From NCBI GenBank assembly GCA_001683825.1, contig LXTR01000071.1, positions 1-64,000 on the forward strand: a DNA stretch of 64,000 nt, given 5' to 3'. The notes under the pieces were generated by a model. The model searched no databases. It saw nothing but the letters and a program-made list of their open reading frames with translations, and was not told where the DNA came from. Shown in pieces: positions 28,409 to 37,961 of the stretch. This stretch comes from Flavobacteriaceae bacterium CP2B (GTDB lineage Bacteria; Bacteroidota; Bacteroidia; Flavobacteriales; Flavobacteriaceae). Position 1 is the stretch's first letter; each line of letters starts with the position of its first letter. A program made the position numbers and the translations under genes.

Positions 28409-29761
28409 TTAAATAACCCCCTGGGCGAGCATGGCGTCGGCTACTTTCACGAAGCCGGCGATATTGGCGCCCTTCACATAATTGCAATATCCCTCTCCTT
28501 CCTGTCCGTATTCAATACAGGAGTCGTGAATATCTTCCATGATGCCCTTAAGCCTTTCATCTACCTCTTCGCGGGTCCAACTGATACGCAGGGAGTTCTG
28601 CGACATTTCGAGCCCTGATGTGGCAACCCCTCCGGCATTGGAGGCCTTGCCCGGGGCAAAAAGGATCCTGGCATCGTGAAAGGCGTGTATGGCATCGGGC
28701 GTGGAAGGCATATTGGCGCCTTCCGCTACGCAGATACAGCCGTTTTTGATCAGGGCCCTGGCATCGTCCCCATCCAGTTCGTTCTGGGTAGCACAGGGCA
28801 GCGCCACCTGGCATTTAATCCCCCAGGGCGTTTTCCCCTTGTGGAAGGAGGCCTTGGGATATTTTTTCACATATTCGGAGATCCTCCCCCGCTGGTTGTT
28901 TTTAAGGTCCATGACATACGCCAGCTTGTCTTCATCAATCCCGTCAGGATCATGGATAAAGCCCCCGGAATCGGAAAGGGTAAGCACCTTGCCCCCCAAT
29001 TGCAATACTTTTTCGGCCGCGTACTGGGCCACGTTGCCCGAGCCTGATACCACCACTTCTTTGCCTTTGATATCCTTGCCGCGTGTCTTAAGCATGTTCT
29101 GCGCAAAATAAACCGTCCCGTAGCCGGTGGCCTCGGGCCGTATTTTTGAGCCCCCCCAGGATAGCCCCTTGCCGGTAAGCACCCCGGTAAATTCATTGCG
29201 GATTTTCTTGTACATCCCAAAAAGAAAGCCAATCTCCCGAGCACCAACCCCTATATCTCCGGCCGGCACATCCGTATTGGGCCCTATATGGCGGCATAAC
29301 TCGGTCATAAAGGCGTGGCAGAAGCGCATCACCTCATCGTCCGATTTTCCTTTGGGGTCAAAGTCGGACCCTCCCTTTCCCCCGCCCATGGGCAGGGTGG
29401 TAAGGCTGTTCTTAAACACCTGTTCGAAGGCCAGGAATTTCAGGATACTGGCATTGACGGTGGGGTGGAAACGCAGGCCTCCTTTGTAGGGCCCGATAGC
29501 CGAGTTCATTTGTATGCGGTATCCGCGATTTACGTGGATCTCACCGTCGTCATCGACCCAGGCGACGCGGAAGGAGATCAGCCTTTCGGGCTCTACCATC
29601 CGGAGAAGGATATTCTTACCATTGTAAATCTCGTGTTGCGCGATGTAGGGGATAACGGTCTCCGCTACTTCCTGAACAGCCTGGATGAATTCTGGCTCAT
29701 GACCGTTGCGGGCCGTGACTTCGGCCATAAAAGTCTTGATCTTGTCTTCCATATTTTCCAT
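28409..29761 (-). CDS. gdhA: NADP-type glutamate dehydrogenase
   Basis: The 450-residue protein matches hexameric GDH. It interconverts glutamate with 2-oxoglutarate and ammonia. Signatures are the substrate-binding GPYKGGLRFHPTVN and PMGGGKGGSDFDPKGKSD (catalytic Lys region), the Asp in DVPAGDIGVGAREIGFLFG, and a Rossmann motif GSGNVAQYAAEK. The ATG at 29761 was preferred to a TTG at 29770. It stands alone; upstream is an AT-rich 236-bp gap with the promoter. Confidence 0.95.
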   Translation of the reverse strand: MENMEDKIKTFMAEVTARNGHEPEFIQAVQEVAETVIPYIAQHEIYNGKNILLRMVEPERLISFRVAWVDDDGEIHVNRGYRIQMNSAIGPYKGGLRFHPTVNASILKFLAFEQVFKNSLTTLPMGGGKGGSDFDPKGKSDDEVMRFCHAFMTELCRHIGPNTDVPAGDIGVGAREIGFLFGMYKKIRNEFTGVLTGKGLSWGGSKIRPEATGYGTVYFAQNMLKTRGKDIKGKEVVVSGSGNVAQYAAEKVLQLGGKVLTLSDSGGFIHDPDGIDEDKLAYVMDLKNNQRGRISEYVKKYPKASFHKGKTPWGIKCQVALPCATQNELDGDDARALIKNGCICVAEGANMPSTPDAIHAFHDARILFAPGKASNAGGVATSGLEMSQNSLRISWTREEVDERLKGIMEDIHDSCIEYGQEGEGYCNYVKGANIAGFVKVADAMLAQGVI

Positions 29762-29997
29762 ATATAACAACGTTTTCTTGAGTTTGTGCCACCGGCCCCC
29801 GGGTATTTCAACAGCTTGGGAATGGCCTTGGAGGCAAGCAGAATTTAAGGATTAATAATATAGCGCCAAAATTATATTATTTCTATAATTTTATGCGCCT
29901 TATTTTCAATATTTCACAATTATAAATCCAGGGGGGATTGTTGCATGCCTTGCCGGCAGGCCCGGATGGAATCTCAGGAAAGACCTTCCGCGCGGGT

Positions 29998-31152
29998 TCA
30001 GCCTATGGCCTGCTCCAGGTCGGCAATAAGGTCGGCCGCGTCTTCAATGCCCACGCTCAGGCGGATCAAGGCGTCTACCACCCCGCTCTTCTCCCTTTCT
30101 TCCCTGGGGATGCTGGCATGGGTCATGCTGGCGGGATGCCCCGCAAGGCTCTCTACCCCGCCCAGGGATTCGGCAAGGGTGAATACCTGCAGTTTTTCGA
30201 CAATTGAAATGGCATCCTTGTAGCTGCTCCCTTTGGGAATAAAGGAAATCATCCCGCCAAAATCGCGCATTTGCGCCCTGGCCACCAAATGGTTGGGGTG
30301 GTCTTCAAAGCCCGGCCAGTACACTTTGGCGATCCGCGGGTGGGCCCTCAGGTATTCGGCCACGGCCCTGCCATTCTCACAGTGCCTTTGTATTCGAACG
30401 TGCAGGGTCTTTATCCCCCTGAGGGTGAGGAAGCTGTCCATAGGGCCGCATACCGCACCGCTTGCGTTTTGAATGAAGTACAGCTTATCTGCCAGTTCCT
30501 TGTCGTTCACCACCAGGGCACCTACCACCACATCGCTGTGGCCCCCCAGGTATTTGGTGGCCGAGTGCATGACAATATCGGCCCCCAGGTCCAGGGGTTG
30601 TTGCAGGTAGGGTGTGGCAAAGGTATTGTCTACGGCAAGCAGCAACCCCTGCTTTTTGGCCAGGGCCGATACCGCCTTTATATCGATAACATTCATCATG
30701 GGGTTGGTAGGGGTTTCTACCCAAAGCAAGCGTGTTTTTTTATTGATATGACGCTCAATGGCCCCGATATCCTGCATGCCCACGAAATGAAACGCGATAC
30801 CGTATTTGCTGAATATCTGGGTGAACAGCCGGTAACTGCCCCCATAGAGGTCGTTGGTAGAAACCACCTCATCCCCGGGTTCCAGGAGCTTGATCACGGC
30901 ATCCATGGCCGCCAGCCCACTGGCAAAAGCCAGGCCATACCGGCCGTTTTCTATGCTTGCAAGGGAACTTTCCAGGGCGGCCCGGGTAGGGTTGCCGCTG
31001 CGGGAATATTCATATCCCTGGTGCCCCCCCGGCGTACTCTGGGCATAGGTAGAGGTTTGGTAAATAGGAGGCATTACCGCCCCGTAGGCTTTATCGGGCG
31101 ACTGCCCGCCGTGGATGGTTTTGGTGTTAAACCGCAGTGCTTTTTTCTTCAT
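29998..31152 (-). CDS. cystathionine gamma-synthase / trans-sulfuration PLP enzyme
   Basis: The 384-residue protein belongs to the Cys/Met metabolism PLP family. The PLP lysine lies in HSATKYLGGHSDVV (about residue 200). YEYSRSGNPTRAALE, FASGLAAMDAV and VETPTNPMMNVIDI are also conserved. Members make or break cystathionine, or use O-acylhomoserine. Sequence alone does not separate MetB from cystathionine gamma-lyase; the metB-like type is most common in Flavobacteriia. It is divergent from the DUF3298 gene with an 86-bp promoter region, and no riboswitch fold was seen there. Confidence 0.88.
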   Translation of the reverse strand: MKKKALRFNTKTIHGGQSPDKAYGAVMPPIYQTSTYAQSTPGGHQGYEYSRSGNPTRAALESSLASIENGRYGLAFASGLAAMDAVIKLLEPGDEVVSTNDLYGGSYRLFTQIFSKYGIAFHFVGMQDIGAIERHINKKTRLLWVETPTNPMMNVIDIKAVSALAKKQGLLLAVDNTFATPYLQQPLDLGADIVMHSATKYLGGHSDVVVGALVVNDKELADKLYFIQNASGAVCGPMDSFLTLRGIKTLHVRIQRHCENGRAVAEYLRAHPRIAKVYWPGFEDHPNHLVARAQMRDFGGMISFIPKGSSYKDAISIVEKLQVFTLAESLGGVESLAGHPASMTHASIPREEREKSGVVDALIRLSVGIEDAADLIADLEQAIG

Positions 31153-31238
31153 GTGCTATACGTATTGGTACAAAGGTATCGTTATCTTTCCGACAAAGCA
31201 ATCAAATTGATTTGTAGCTTCGCGAAGCAGAAACATAC

Positions 31239-31988
31239 ATGCATATGACGCGCATCCCGGCCCTTTTATGTACCCTGTTATTGCTTGCCTCCTGCGCCCG
31301 GGAGGAGCACCTGACATTTGAGACCGTGACCCTGGAAAGCGACCCCTGCAAGGATTGCCCGGAAGTACGCATCAACCTGCCGCAGGCTGTGGAAAACACC
31401 AAAATAGGCAGGGCCATCAACACCGGGCTGAAAGAAGAAGTCATCGCCTTGCTGAGTTTCGCAGACTCCCTGGAAGTGACCAGCCTGGAGCAGGCCATCA
31501 CCTCGTTCAGGAAGGGCTACGAACACATCAGTGGGCTATACCCGGATGAGACCCCGGGATGGAAGGCAGAGGTAGACGCCCGTGTTTCTTACCAAGACGC
31601 CCATTGGATCAGCATTGTGATAAACACCTATACCTTTACCGGCGGGGCCCACGGCTATGGCTCGGTACGCTACCTGAATTTTGACAAACGCAAGGGGACC
31701 GAACTGGCCCCCTGGGAACTGTTCAGTGACGAGGAGGGCTTTCAGCGGCTGGCAGAAGGCAAGTTCCGCGAGCAGGAAAAAATCCCCCGGGCCCAGCCCA
31801 TCAACAGCACCGGGTTTATGTTCGAAGAAAACCGCTTCCACCTGCCCGAGAATATCGGCCTGTGCCCCGAAGGCGTCAAATTGTATTACAACCAATACGA
31901 AGTAGCCTCCTACGCCGATGGCCCAATAGAACTAACACTACCCTTTGACGTGGCAGCAACCTTCCTTCATTATCCCATAAAATCCTGA
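31239..31988 (+). CDS. DUF3298/DUF4163 lipoprotein
   Basis: The 249-residue protein has a lipobox LLLLASCARE (Cys near 19). The DUF4163 part (PQAVENTKIGRAIN...) precedes the DUF3298 part with FTGGAHGYGSVRYLNFDKRKG and FTFEENRFHLPEN-like LYYNQYEVASYADGPIELTLPFD at the C-terminus. Related domains occur in the anti-sigma factor RsiV, which binds lysozyme, and in many envelope proteins. No sigma factor is adjacent, so a lysozyme-sensing role is only a possibility. The gene faces the DinB-like gene 7 bp downstream. Confidence 0.82.
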   Translation: MHMTRIPALLCTLLLLASCAREEHLTFETVTLESDPCKDCPEVRINLPQAVENTKIGRAINTGLKEEVIALLSFADSLEVTSLEQAITSFRKGYEHISGLYPDETPGWKAEVDARVSYQDAHWISIVINTYTFTGGAHGYGSVRYLNFDKRKGTELAPWELFSDEEGFQRLAEGKFREQEKIPRAQPINSTGFMFEENRFHLPENIGLCPEGVKLYYNQYEVASYADGPIELTLPFDVAATFLHYPIKS

Positions 31989-31995
31989 CCCGGGT

Positions 31996-32451
31996 TTAAA
32001 CCACCTTCTTCAGGGACATGATCACCCCGAGGTGGAGGCCTTCATGGAAGGTATTAAACGACAGGGCGTCTTCGAAGTTCCTGAGCGTTACCCCAACGCT
32101 GGTCGTATATTCATTGAAGGTCTTAAATACCCCCTTCTTGTAATCTTCCGACGTTTTTTCCGCCAGGGATAACATCAGGCCCTCCACTTCCCTGATTTCC
32201 GATTCGGAGGGGATACCGTCCGGGTAGGTGCCTTTGCGGTATTTGGCTACGAGGCTATCACTGGTGGCCATTGGCAAATTGCTCAGGGAGTAGAGGAGCA
32301 TCTGCTGTGTTACCACCACATGGGCCATATTCCACCACATGTTGTTGTTAAAGCCCTGTGGTACTTTAAACAACTGCTCCCTGGGGGTCTGCTTGAGGAT
32401 CTGCAACAATATCTTCCTGTTCTGGGCAATGGTATCGAATAGTCTTTCCAC
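31996..32451 (-). CDS. DinB family protein
   Basis: The 151-residue protein of DinB/YfiT four-helix type has the metal-site histidines in WNMAHVVVTQQMLLY (first His, about 44) and FHEGLHLGVIMSLKK (last two His, about 135-139). DinB-like proteins bind a metal and often act as thiol-dependent transferases; the specific reaction is unknown. A second DinB-type gene is at 38464. It is convergent with the DUF3298 lipoprotein gene. Confidence 0.8.
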   Translation of the reverse strand: MERLFDTIAQNRKILLQILKQTPREQLFKVPQGFNNNMWWNMAHVVVTQQMLLYSLSNLPMATSDSLVAKYRKGTYPDGIPSESEIREVEGLMLSLAEKTSEDYKKGVFKTFNEYTTSVGVTLRNFEDALSFNTFHEGLHLGVIMSLKKVV

Positions 32452-32626
32452 GGGTAAAAGGTGTTTTAGGGTATCTTAGTAAGTTCATAGCATTTTGTAT
32501 TACAAAAATAGCACAAATACGGTTATCCGTGTTTCCCCCGGATACCCTAGTTTTGCAAGTAGCCTCCGGGCATTGGGAAAATCTTCCCATGCCCTTGACA
32601 CAACAGACCCGCAAACCCTGTAGCCA

Positions 32627-32980
32627 ATGAAGAAAATCTATTACCTAAGTACCTGTGATACCTGCCGCCGCATCCTGGGCGAACTGCAGTTGCCCCCGGA
32701 TTTTGTGTTGCAGGATATTAAGGAGCAGCCCCCCGGCAAAGCGCAGCTGGAGGAATTAAAAGAGCGTGCCGGAAGTTATGAAGCACTTTTCAGCAAGCGA
32801 GCGCGACTGTTCCGCGAACGGGGGCTACACGAAAAGTCGCTTGGGGAGGCGGACTACCGCAAACTGCTCCTGGAGCATTACACTTTCCTCAAGCGGCCCG
32901 TGATGGTATCAGGAGCCAAAATCTTTATCGGCAACAGCAAAAAGGTCGTAAGCGCGGCCAAAGAAAGCCTGCAACCTTGA
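32627..32980 (+). CDS. ArsC/Spx-type thioredoxin-fold protein
   Basis: The 117-residue protein has the N-terminal YLSTCDTCRRILGEL with a CxxC pair in the ArsC position, and a C-terminal FLKRPVMVSGAKIFIGNSKK, the ArsC/YffB fold. Arsenate reductases of this family use one Cys plus three Arg. No arsenic genes are nearby, so reductase activity on another substrate is equally likely. Its stop overlaps the TTG start of the EamA gene by 4 bp, so the two are cotranscribed. Confidence 0.85.
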   Translation: MKKIYYLSTCDTCRRILGELQLPPDFVLQDIKEQPPGKAQLEELKERAGSYEALFSKRARLFRERGLHEKSLGEADYRKLLLEHYTFLKRPVMVSGAKIFIGNSKKVVSAAKESLQP

Positions 32981-33870
32981 ACCAACGCACCCTTGCCATC
33001 CTGGCCGCGCTGGGGGCCACCACGATCTATGGGCTCAACCACACCATAGCAAAAGGGGTGATGCCTACCTATATAAAGCCCTACGGGTTTATCATGCTCC
33101 GGGTATTGGGTGCCAGCCTGCTCTTCTGGGGTATTTCCTTCCTGGGGCCGAAAGAGCGGGTGGAGCGAAAAGACTGGGGCCGCTTGCTCCTGTGTTCACT
33201 CTTCGGGATGGCCATTAACATGCTGGCCTTTTTTAAAGGGTTGGAACTCTCTACCCCCATCAACAGCAGTGTCCTGGTGACCACCACCCCTATTATCGTG
33301 GTGGTGCTATCGGCCGTACTGATCAAAGAAAAAATACATGGGTACCGGGCGCTGGGGATAATCATCGGGCTTATCGGCGCCATCTTCCTCGTACTTTACG
33401 GCCAGGAGGTACGGCAAGATGCCCCCAACATCCCATTGGGAAACACCCTCTTCCTGGTGAACTCCTTCTTTTTTAGCCTGTACCTGATCACTGTAAAGAA
33501 ATTGCTGGAAAAATACCATCCCTTTACCCTAATGAAATGGTTGTTCCTGATCGGGATCGTATGGAACCTTCCCATTGCAATGCCGCAGTTTCTGGAGGTT
33601 TCCTGGGCCGAGCTTCCTTTTGAAGCCGTTTGGCGCATGGCCTTTGTGGTCATAGGAACGACCTTCCTCACCTATCTCTTCAACGTATTTGCCCTGCGGC
33701 AGTTAAAAGCATCAACCGTCAGTGCCTTTGTCTACCTGCAACCGCTCATTGGCATCCTCTATGCCCTGCTCAGCGGGAAAGACCACCTGTCTGCCGTGAA
33801 GGTAGGGGCCGCCGGGATGGTGCTGCTGGGCGTATACCTGGTGAGCAAGCGCCCTAAACCAGGTCCTTAG
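32977..33870 (+). CDS. EamA-family (DMT) transporter
   Basis: The 297-residue inner-membrane protein has ten predicted helices in two EamA repeats (about 5-140 and 150-285). Typical repeat ends are VLIKEKIHGYRALGIIIGLIGAIFLV and LLSGKDHLSAVKVGAAGMVLLGVYLV (given in part). The start is TTG, imposed by the ATGA-like overlap (TTGA) with the upstream ArsC-type gene. It is probably a metabolite exporter; the substrate is not evident. The gene ends convergent with the thioesterase gene, overlapping 17 bp. Confidence 0.88.
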   Translation: MNQRTLAILAALGATTIYGLNHTIAKGVMPTYIKPYGFIMLRVLGASLLFWGISFLGPKERVERKDWGRLLLCSLFGMAINMLAFFKGLELSTPINSSVLVTTTPIIVVVLSAVLIKEKIHGYRALGIIIGLIGAIFLVLYGQEVRQDAPNIPLGNTLFLVNSFFFSLYLITVKKLLEKYHPFTLMKWLFLIGIVWNLPIAMPQFLEVSWAELPFEAVWRMAFVVIGTTFLTYLFNVFALRQLKASTVSAFVYLQPLIGILYALLSGKDHLSAVKVGAAGMVLLGVYLVSKRPKPGP

Positions 33871-34330
33871 GTTTCCTGGCGTACTTGCGGGTATCTTCCT
33901 TGGTCAGTACCCTGAAGCCCTCGGGCCGCTCTACGCGCTCCATCCGTTGTTTCAGGTCCTGGGGCAGGCCCGTAAGTTTCCGGCTCCGGAGGTCGATCCA
34001 GGCCCCCATCATCTCGCAATGCGCCATATGGCGCCCACGGTGATCATAGAAATCGTGGTGAAATTCAAAGAAGCGCCCGTCCTCCGAAAGGCCGGCAAGG
34101 CTCAGGGAAACTTTTACGGGGGGGCCGGGGAATATTTCCCGGAAGTAATACACATGTTCGTAAAAAACCACCGGGCCCAACTGGTATTCCTTCAGGTGGG
34201 GGTGGCTGAGCCCCAGATCGGTGAGGAAACTCATCCGGGTATGGCTCATGAAGTTGATGTACGCCGAGTTGGCAAGATGGCGGTTGGCATCGAGGTCGCT
34301 CCAGCGGATCTCAAATTCTTTGGTATACAT
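33854..34330 (-). CDS. acyl-CoA thioesterase, 4-HBT hotdog fold
   Basis: The protein has 158 residues from the ATG at 34330 (MYTKEFEIRWSDLDANRHL); an in-frame ATG at 34456 adds an N-terminus with no family match. The hotdog signature WSDLDANRHLANSAYINFMSH carries the catalytic Asp. YEHVYYFREIFPG and the central HxxM follow. Such proteins hydrolyse acyl-CoA thioesters. It is divergent from the nitronate monooxygenase gene with a promoter region of about 115 bp. Confidence 0.85.
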   Translation of the reverse strand: MYTKEFEIRWSDLDANRHLANSAYINFMSHTRMSFLTDLGLSHPHLKEYQLGPVVFYEHVYYFREIFPGPPVKVSLSLAGLSEDGRFFEFHHDFYDHRGRHMAHCEMMGAWIDLRSRKLTGLPQDLKQRMERVERPEGFRVLTKEDTRKYARKPKDLV

Positions 34331-34446
34331 AAGGCCGGTACTTTTATTATGCGTGCATAGAATTTGCAAAAATACCATAGTTTTGAAAACCAGGGCGCAG
34401 TTTGCCTGGAAAATTATCCCTATTTTTAAACGCCTAAAACCCAGCA

Positions 34447-35421
34447 ATGCAGTCAAAACCCGCTTTTATCAAAGAGCTGTCGCTTCCGGTGATCGCCGCA
34501 CCCATGTTCCTGATCTCCGGCCCCGAGCTCGTCATAGAATGTTGTAAAAATGGGATTGTGGGGACTTTTCCGGCCCTTAACCAGCGAAGCAGCGAAGGTT
34601 TTGAGCAGTGGCTCGTACAGATCCAGAAAGCCCTGAAGGAACATGAGCAAGCCACCGGCAAAAAACCGGCGCCATTTGGGGTCAACCTCATTGTGCACCC
34701 TACCAACCCCAGGCTGGAGGCAGACCTCAAGCTATGCATCAGGCACAAGGTGCCCATCATTATCACTTCGCTGGGGGCCGTATCGGAACTGGTGGATGCG
34801 GTGCACTCGTATGGCGGACTGGTGTTCCACGATATTATCAAAAAACGGCATGCCGAAAAAGCGGCGGCTGCCGGGGTAGACGGACTCATCCTGGTATCGG
34901 CCGGGGCCGGGGGGCATGCGGGGACGATCAACCCCATGACCCTGGTGGCCGAAGTGCGCTCTTTTTTTGACAAAACCCTGATCCTTTCGGGTTGCATCAG
35001 TACGGGACGCGATGTCGCCTCGGCCCTGCAGATGGGGGCCGACCTTGCCTATATGGGCACCCGCTTTATCAACACCCGCGAAAGCCTGGCCCCTGAGGGC
35101 TACCGCGAAATGATCTCCCGGGCCGGGTCTGGCGATGTAGTGTATACCGCCGCTGTATCCGGGGTGCACGCCAACTTCCTGGGGCCGAGCCTCAAGGCCG
35201 CCGGCCTGACGGAGGAAGACCTGAAGAAAGACCGTAAAATAGATTTCGGGAAGGAGCTCGATACCGAGGCCAAGGCCTGGAAAACCATCTGGTCTGCCGG
35301 ACAGGGGGTGGCAACCATACACGAAACCCTGTCGGTCGCAGATCTGGTCCAGCGGATGAAGGACGCATTCAGGGCCGCCATAGAGGAACAGAACGCCCTG
35401 TTGGCCCTTTACCCCAAATAA
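34447..35421 (+). CDS. nitronate monooxygenase / 2-nitropropane dioxygenase-like
   Basis: The 324-residue FMN TIM-barrel protein shows PVIAAPMFLISGPELVIECCKNGIVGTFPALN (in part), VHDIIKKRHAEKAAAAGVDG, SAGAGGHAGTINPM with the FMN-phosphate loop and catalytic-region His, and ALQMGADLAYMGTRFI. Family members oxidise nitronates, or act as FabK-like enoyl reductases. The HAG motif favours the nitronate monooxygenase group. It is the first of three closely spaced plus-strand genes (bestrophin 18 bp downstream, YheT after that). Confidence 0.87.
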   Translation: MQSKPAFIKELSLPVIAAPMFLISGPELVIECCKNGIVGTFPALNQRSSEGFEQWLVQIQKALKEHEQATGKKPAPFGVNLIVHPTNPRLEADLKLCIRHKVPIIITSLGAVSELVDAVHSYGGLVFHDIIKKRHAEKAAAAGVDGLILVSAGAGGHAGTINPMTLVAEVRSFFDKTLILSGCISTGRDVASALQMGADLAYMGTRFINTRESLAPEGYREMISRAGSGDVVYTAAVSGVHANFLGPSLKAAGLTEEDLKKDRKIDFGKELDTEAKAWKTIWSAGQGVATIHETLSVADLVQRMKDAFRAAIEEQNALLALYPK

Positions 35422-35439
35422 CCATTTAAGACGCAACAC

Positions 35440-36441
35440 ATGTACGTCAGGAGGAATATCAGCTGGGACATCATTTTTCGCTACGCGTGGCGGAACCTCC
35501 TTTTTTTTACCTTCTGGGCAGGGGCGGTATTCTCCGTCTACTACTTCCTGGGGTGGACCTTTATCGACATCCCCTTCCAGCCCCTGAGTGTCATTGGTAT
35601 CGCGGTGGCTTTTTACATTGGCTTTAAAAACAGCCAGAGTTATGACCGTTTTTGGGAGGGCCGCAAGATCTGGGGAGGCATTGTCAATTACTCCCGTACC
35701 TGGGCCAACAATGTCCTTTGCTTTGTAGACGATACCGATACGACCAAAAAAAAGCTGATCTACCGCCACCTGGCCTGGATCAATGCCCTGAGGATACAGT
35801 TGCGGCAGCCCACCCCTTTCAGCCTGCGCGAAAACCCCAGTGTGGAGGCGCTGTTCGACAAGCACGGGGAACGAAACCCGGTTTGCGACGACCTCGACCA
35901 GTTCCTGGAACCCGCGGAGATCGCCGATCTGCAGACCCGCAAGAACGTGGCCACCCACCTGGTGAAACTACAGGGGCGTCACCTGAAGGAACTCCTGGAC
36001 AAAGGCAGGATAACCGAATTTGACAAGCAGGTCTTTCACCACAACCTGGAGGAACTCTACAACCTGCAGGGGATGTGCGAAAGGATTAAAAACACCCCTT
36101 TTCCAAGGCAGTACGCCTATTTCAGCACCCTGTTCTGCTGGATCTTTATTTTGCTGCTCCCTTTTGGCCTGCTGGATGTTTTTGAAAATGAACTGGCCGA
36201 GGTAGCCAAAGGGTTCCATGCCTGGTTTGTGTTTCTGATGATCCCTTTTTCTGTCCTTATCTCCTGGATCTTCGTAACGATGGAAAAGGTGGGCAGCAAT
36301 TCGGAAGACCCTTTTGAAGGCCGGATCAACGATGTCCCCATGAGCGCCCTCTGCCGCACCATTGAAATTGACCTGAGGGATATGCTGGACGAAAAAGACC
36401 TGCCGGAAAAACTACAGCCACAAGACCATATCCTCTATTGA
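35440..36441 (+). CDS. bestrophin family ion channel
   Basis: The 333-residue protein has the bestrophin/UPF0187 layout. The N-terminal RNISWDIIFRYAWRNLLFF leads into two transmembrane helices. A conserved FKNSQSYDRFWEGRKIWGGIVNYSR segment follows (given in part), then a cytosolic helical region, two more helices (about 230-290), and NSEDPFEGRINDVPMSALCRTIEID. Bacterial bestrophins form pentameric channels. The stop is immediately followed by the ATG of the YheT gene, indicating one transcript. Confidence 0.9.
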   Translation: MYVRRNISWDIIFRYAWRNLLFFTFWAGAVFSVYYFLGWTFIDIPFQPLSVIGIAVAFYIGFKNSQSYDRFWEGRKIWGGIVNYSRTWANNVLCFVDDTDTTKKKLIYRHLAWINALRIQLRQPTPFSLRENPSVEALFDKHGERNPVCDDLDQFLEPAEIADLQTRKNVATHLVKLQGRHLKELLDKGRITEFDKQVFHHNLEELYNLQGMCERIKNTPFPRQYAYFSTLFCWIFILLLPFGLLDVFENELAEVAKGFHAWFVFLMIPFSVLISWIFVTMEKVGSNSEDPFEGRINDVPMSALCRTIEIDLRDMLDEKDLPEKLQPQDHILY

Positions 36442-37404
36442 ATGCCCCTTTTACCCTCAGCATACCATCCCCCCCTCTTCTTCAGGAATGGCCACCTGGC
36501 CACCATTTATTCGGGCCTGGTGCGAAGGGTCCCCGGACACCGCTATACGCGGGAACGCCTTGATCTAAGCGATGGGGATTTCCTGGACCTCGACTGGAGT
36601 CATGCCGATAGCCCCGGCCAAAAAGCGGTGATCCTCCTCCATGGCCTGGAGGGCGATGCCCACCGCCCCTATATGACCGGGAGCGCGCGCTTGCTGAATG
36701 CCCATGGCTTTGATATCTGTGCCGTAAACTTCAGGGGGTGCAGCGGGGAGCCCAACCGCCTTTTCCGTTCTTACCATTCCGGGGCTACCGAAGACCTGGA
36801 TGCCGTGGTACGGCATGTGGTGGAAGGGAAAGGCTACCCGGAAATCTTCCTCAAGGGCTTCAGCCTTGGGGGTAACCTGTGCCTCAAATACCTTGGGGAG
36901 GGCAGGCGATTGCCCGGGCAATTGAAGTCTGCCGTGGCTGTATCGGTGCCCTGTGACCTCCACAGTTCCCTCCGGCAATTGCTCTCGGCCAAAAATATCC
37001 TCTATGCCCGGCGGTTTAAAAGGCACCTGTTGGGAAAGCTATGGATCAAATACGAACAGTTCCCGGAGCACATCAGCAAAGCCGATATCGGGCGGGTGAA
37101 GAACCTCAAGGATTTTGACGATATCTATACCAGCCGGGCGCACGGTTTTGCCGATGCGCTGGACTATTACCGCCAGTGCAGCAGCCTGCAGTTCCTGCCG
37201 GACATCACTACCCCGACCCTCCTGATCAATGCCCAAAACGATTCTTTCCTGGGGCCGGAATGCTATCCGCGGAAGGAGGCTCACGGCAACCCCAGGCTTT
37301 TCCTGGAGATGCCCCGTTATGGAGGCCACGTGGGGTTCTTTGGGCTGAACAACCAGTACTATACCGAAAAAAGGGCTATAAAATTTTTGGAAGAGGCGCG
37401 GTAA
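36442..37404 (+). CDS. YheT-family alpha/beta hydrolase
   Basis: The 320-residue protein has the YheT signatures: FRNGHLATIYSG at the N-terminus, VILLHGLEGDAHRPYM (oxyanion His-Gly), CAVNFRGCSGE, and the nucleophile elbow LKGFSLGGNLCLKYLGE (Ser about 141). The C-terminal GGHVGFFG carries the catalytic His. The family acts as esterases on unknown lipids. It begins directly at the base after the bestrophin stop. Confidence 0.9.
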   Translation: MPLLPSAYHPPLFFRNGHLATIYSGLVRRVPGHRYTRERLDLSDGDFLDLDWSHADSPGQKAVILLHGLEGDAHRPYMTGSARLLNAHGFDICAVNFRGCSGEPNRLFRSYHSGATEDLDAVVRHVVEGKGYPEIFLKGFSLGGNLCLKYLGEGRRLPGQLKSAVAVSVPCDLHSSLRQLLSAKNILYARRFKRHLLGKLWIKYEQFPEHISKADIGRVKNLKDFDDIYTSRAHGFADALDYYRQCSSLQFLPDITTPTLLINAQNDSFLGPECYPRKEAHGNPRLFLEMPRYGGHVGFFGLNNQYYTEKRAIKFLEEAR

Positions 37405-37448
37405 GTTGCTCTATTTACTATATTAGTAGCCCTAAACGAAAATTGACA

Positions 37449-37937
37449 ATGAAAAAAGCAATGATGCTGTTGGCTATAGGGGCCCTTGTGGTTGGCTGTG
37501 GCGGCAAAGAAAAGAAGGAGGAAGGCTCACAGGATGGCTTTCAGATGAACCGTACCAAAGAAGAAACCAAAACCACCACCGCCTCCGAAGGAGTGCCCGT
37601 AGACCTGAGCAACAAGGGGGTCGGGCCGGTGAGCAGTGTGGATTTCGGGGACGCTATCGACCAGGAGATGGCCGCCAAGGGCGAAGCTACCTTTAAGGCC
37701 ATTTGCACCGCCTGCCATATGGCCGAGCAGCGCATGATTGGCCCTGCCCTGAAAGGGGTATACGAGCGACGCAGCCCGGAATGGGTAATGAACATGATCC
37801 TGAACCCCGATGGCATGCTGAAGGAAGACCCCATTGCCAAGGCCTTGCTGAAGGAATACAACAATGCCATCATGCTCAACCAGAACCTCTCGCAGGAACA
37901 GGCTCGGGAATTGGCAGAATACCTGAGGACGCTGTAG
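37449..37937 (+). CDS. cytochrome c-type lipoprotein
   Basis: The protein has 162 residues from the ATG at 37449 (lipoprotein signal MKKAMMLLAIGALVVGCGGK, Cys17). A long low-complexity linker rich in Lys/Glu/Thr precedes a single class I cytochrome c domain. The heme motif CTACH is at 86-90, GPALKGVYERRSPEW follows, and the distal Met is in NAIMLNQNLS. It is a periplasm-facing, membrane-anchored electron carrier. A frame reading through from 37176 overlaps YheT and is an artefact. A terminator follows at 37962. Confidence 0.9.
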   Translation: MKKAMMLLAIGALVVGCGGKEKKEEGSQDGFQMNRTKEETKTTTASEGVPVDLSNKGVGPVSSVDFGDAIDQEMAAKGEATFKAICTACHMAEQRMIGPALKGVYERRSPEWVMNMILNPDGMLKEDPIAKALLKEYNNAIMLNQNLSQEQARELAEYLRTL

Positions 37938-37961
37938 CAGAGGATACCCGGATAACCTGAT

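Noticed and set aside
31153-31238. SAM riboswitch upstream of the trans-sulfuration gene
   Set aside because: Only 86 bases are available and no SAM-I type pairing or terminator was seen.
34732-35958. 408-codon minus-strand frame opposite the nitronate monooxygenase and bestrophin genes
   Set aside because: It is a shadow of two well-supported genes on the plus strand; its protein has no domain and is rich in Gly/Pro/Val as GC-rich antisense frames are.
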